Assembly (NCBI GenBank): GCA_002422205.1 | Contig: DITS01000024.1 | Coordinates: 15,097-22,818, forward strand | Length of the DNA stretch: 7,722 nt | Direction of reading: 5' to 3' | DNA from: Alphaproteobacteria bacterium UBA6178 | GTDB lineage: Bacteria > Pseudomonadota > Alphaproteobacteria > Rickettsiales > UBA3002 | In this document: one piece after another, positions 6,901 to 7,722 of the stretch | Numbering within the stretch: the stretch's first letter is position 1 | How the letters are laid out: every line of letters starts with the position of its first letter | Program-made: the position numbers and the translations under genes | The notes under the pieces: generated by a model | The model's input: only the letters and a program-made list of their open reading frames with translations | What the model was told of the DNA's origin: nothing | Database searches by the model: none

Positions 6901-7014
6901 TTAGCTCATTTTGAGCAAAGTAACACCAAAAATAAGCGCCATAATGGCGCACAAAATAAACAGCAGGACAAAATTTTTGCCCTGCTGTTCTTTATGTCTT
7001 TTCGAAAGCGGCAT
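6901..7014 (-). CDS. coxF: CoxF-like single-pass membrane peptide
   Basis: A 37-residue open frame, short enough to be missed by standard gene calling. The N-terminus is basic (MPLSKRHKEQQGKN), followed by one hydrophobic segment (about 15-33) and the tail TLLKMS. A basic head, single helix and a VT-hydrophobic-KM/KL ending is the pattern I recall for the small CoxF protein encoded between ctaB and ctaG in rhizobia and other alphaproteobacteria, and the position here is exactly that. Positive charges predict the N-terminus in the cytoplasm. The ATG is five bases after the stop of the 98-residue gene and the stop is nine bases before ctaG, leaving no unexplained space. Only a weak TAGG-type ribosome site is seen. 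Function unknown; an oxidase accessory role is inferred. Confidence 0.75.
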   Translation of the reverse strand: MPLSKRHKEQQGKNFVLLFILCAIMALIFGVTLLKMS

Positions 7015-7019
7015 AGTGC

Positions 7020-7316
7020 CTATTTCGTTTGGTTGCGGCGCATGAAGTCCAGCAACAACAACACCATGATGGTGAACAAGCTACCCAGAATAAAGCTGAG
7101 GCCCATCATATAGATGCTGCTTTCGCCTATCGTGAGCAATAATTTATCGGTAGAAGAAGTAGGATCGGGAATCAGCATCAGCGCTTCCGTATCGCCCGAT
7201 GACAGGGGGACAGATTCCATTACTGCGCCATTATCTTCGATGATGACGGCGCCATCATTGGCCGTTGCACCATTATCAATGGTTTCTACTTCGGTATTAG
7301 TTTCAACTTCTTCCAT
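7020..7316 (-). CDS. Unrecognised acidic single-pass membrane protein in oxidase operon
   Basis: I do not recognise this 98-residue protein. Residues 1-57 contain 14 Asp/Glu and no Lys or Arg, and look low-complexity and unfolded, with loosely repeated DNGA/NDGAV/DNGAV units (14-32). One strongly hydrophobic segment follows at about 69-92, then the basic tail RRNQTK. The positive-inside rule predicts a cytoplasmic C-terminus and an acidic tail in the periplasm. It is probably real: the ATG is preceded by GGAGGTGA at 7320-7327, and it lies between ctaB (39-base gap) and the CoxF-like gene (five-base gap) on the same strand. The common alphaproteobacterial arrangement has a single small gene here as I recall, so this looks like a lineage-specific addition. 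It does not resemble the short aa3 oxidase subunit IV proteins I know. Confidence 0.75.
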   Translation of the reverse strand: MEEVETNTEVETIDNGATANDGAVIIEDNGAVMESVPLSSGDTEALMLIPDPTSSTDKLLLTIGESSIYMMGLSFILGSLFTIMVLLLLDFMRRNQTK

Positions 7317-7319
7317 GGG

Positions 7320-7327
7320 TCACCTCC
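7320..7327 (-). promoter_or_regulatory. Strong Shine-Dalgarno of the 98-residue membrane protein
   Basis: GGAGGTGA on the minus strand is complementary to the 16S rRNA tail over eight bases, with the GGAGG core six bases before the ATG at 7316. It is the best ribosome site in the window. It fixes the start at 7316 rather than at the internal Met codons and suggests the protein is made in quantity. Confidence 0.8.
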
Positions 7328-7355
7328 AAAATGGTTTCTATAGCGTTAGCGCGAA

Positions 7356-7722
7356 TTAAAATGAAATGCCAGCAGAAAGAGGCATCAGGATCGAATCCGC
7401 CAGCAATGCACCAAACATAGCGAATAAATAGACAATCGAAAAACCGAACATCTGACGCGCTGGCGTAAAGTCGGCGGCATGATATTGGCGGCGGCTATGC
7501 TGGATAAAACGTACACCCAGCCCCAGCGCGATGACACCATAAATCCACCCGCTGAAACCCAGCGCGACTGGCAATAAGGTGACAGGCAATAGCAGCCAGC
7601 AATAAAGCTCCATCAGTTTTTTGGTATAGGCGGGCCCATGCGTGACAGGCAGCATCGGGATGCGCGCGGCGCGGTAATCCTCGTTGCGATACAGTGCCAG
7701 CGCCCAGAAATGCGGCGGCGTC
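7356..7722 (-). CDS. ctaB: Protoheme IX farnesyltransferase (heme O synthase), C-terminal part
   Basis: The last 121 residues of a UbiA-family membrane prenyltransferase that adds a farnesyl group to heme b to give heme O, the precursor of heme a. The reading frame is open to the window edge, so the N-terminal part, with the first aspartate-rich prenyl-diphosphate site, is missing. The visible part starts in the CtaB signature TPPHFWALALYRNEDY, with RIPMLPVTHG following. Hydrophobic segments come next (about 36-50 and 52-65 of the visible part), then RQMFGFSIVYLFAMFGALLADSI near the end, as in the family. A Met codon at 7655 is internal to this conserved sequence and is not the start. The gene is the first visible member of the oxidase assembly operon. 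Confidence 0.96.
   Translation of the reverse strand, partial: TPPHFWALALYRNEDYRAARIPMLPVTHGPAYTKKLMELYCWLLLPVTLLPVALGFSGWIYGVIALGLGVRFIQHSRRQYHAADFTPARQMFGFSIVYLFAMFGALLADSILMPLSAGISF

Noticed and set aside
6904..6916. GCTCA-TTT-TGAGC hairpin at the end of the CoxF-like gene, considered as a terminator
   Set aside because: Only a five-base stem, and on the minus strand it is followed by TAAAA rather than a U-run. ctaG starts immediately after.
6961..6987. CAGCAGG...CCTGCTG inverted repeat within the CoxF-like gene
   Set aside because: A seven-base stem around a 13-base loop inside coding sequence, with no U-run in the transcript direction. Likely chance from repeated CAG/CTG codons.
7020..7316. 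Assignment of the 98-residue protein as aa3 oxidase subunit IV
   Set aside because: Those proteins are about 45-60 residues with a short histidine- and acid-containing head. The sequence here shares no motif I can see beyond a single C-terminal helix.
7328..7355. TATAGA as a -10 box before the 98-residue gene
   Set aside because: No -35-like hexamer at suitable spacing, and the short gap after ctaB fits simple co-transcription.

Overview
The window is a gene-dense stretch in which every gene I can support lies on the minus strand, so transcription runs from high to low coordinates. It suggests an alphaproteobacterium. The order ctaB – coxF-type small gene – ctaG – cytochrome oxidase subunit III – DUF983 – SURF1, followed by threonine synthase and an M16 (mitochondrial processing peptidase-like) protease, matches the arrangement I recall from several alphaproteobacteria. 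The proteins are intact and of normal family length. I cannot assign an order or genus from sequence alone.

Layout in transcription order. 7722-7356 is the C-terminal part of CtaB (heme O synthase), cut by the window edge. 7316-7020 encodes a 98-residue acidic single-pass membrane protein that I do not recognise, preceded by a near-perfect Shine-Dalgarno. 7014-6901 is a 37-codon CoxF-like membrane peptide. 6891-6355 is CtaG/Cox11 (copper delivery to CuB). 6331-5516 is oxidase subunit III. 5506-5150 is a DUF983 zinc-ribbon membrane protein. 5150-4416 is SURF1. 4419-2929 is an M32 metallocarboxypeptidase. 2757-1366 is ThrC. 1369-110 is the M16 protease.

Genes from CtaB to the M32 peptidase are tightly packed (gaps of 5-39 bases, or stop/start overlaps), as in one operon. 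Its first part makes and metallates an aa3-type cytochrome c oxidase: CtaB and SURF1 for heme, CtaG for copper, plus subunit III and accessory proteins. The M32 peptidase is joined to the end by an ATGA overlap with SURF1. ThrC and the M16 protease form a second pair, also joined by an ATGA overlap.

The only non-coding stretches above about 100 bases are 1-109, downstream of the M16 gene, and 2758-2928, between the M32 gene and thrC. Both are largely filled by a repeat family of paired hairpins with shared ends: GTC-[stem AT..AT]-CY, a 9-14 base spacer, then RG-[stem AT..AT]-GAC. Three composite copies are present (13-82, 2772-2854, 2869-2925). Their stems differ in sequence while the ends and architecture are kept, and one copy shows compensatory base-pair changes between its two hairpins. 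This repeat family and the unrecognised 98-residue membrane protein are the two things here most worth following up.
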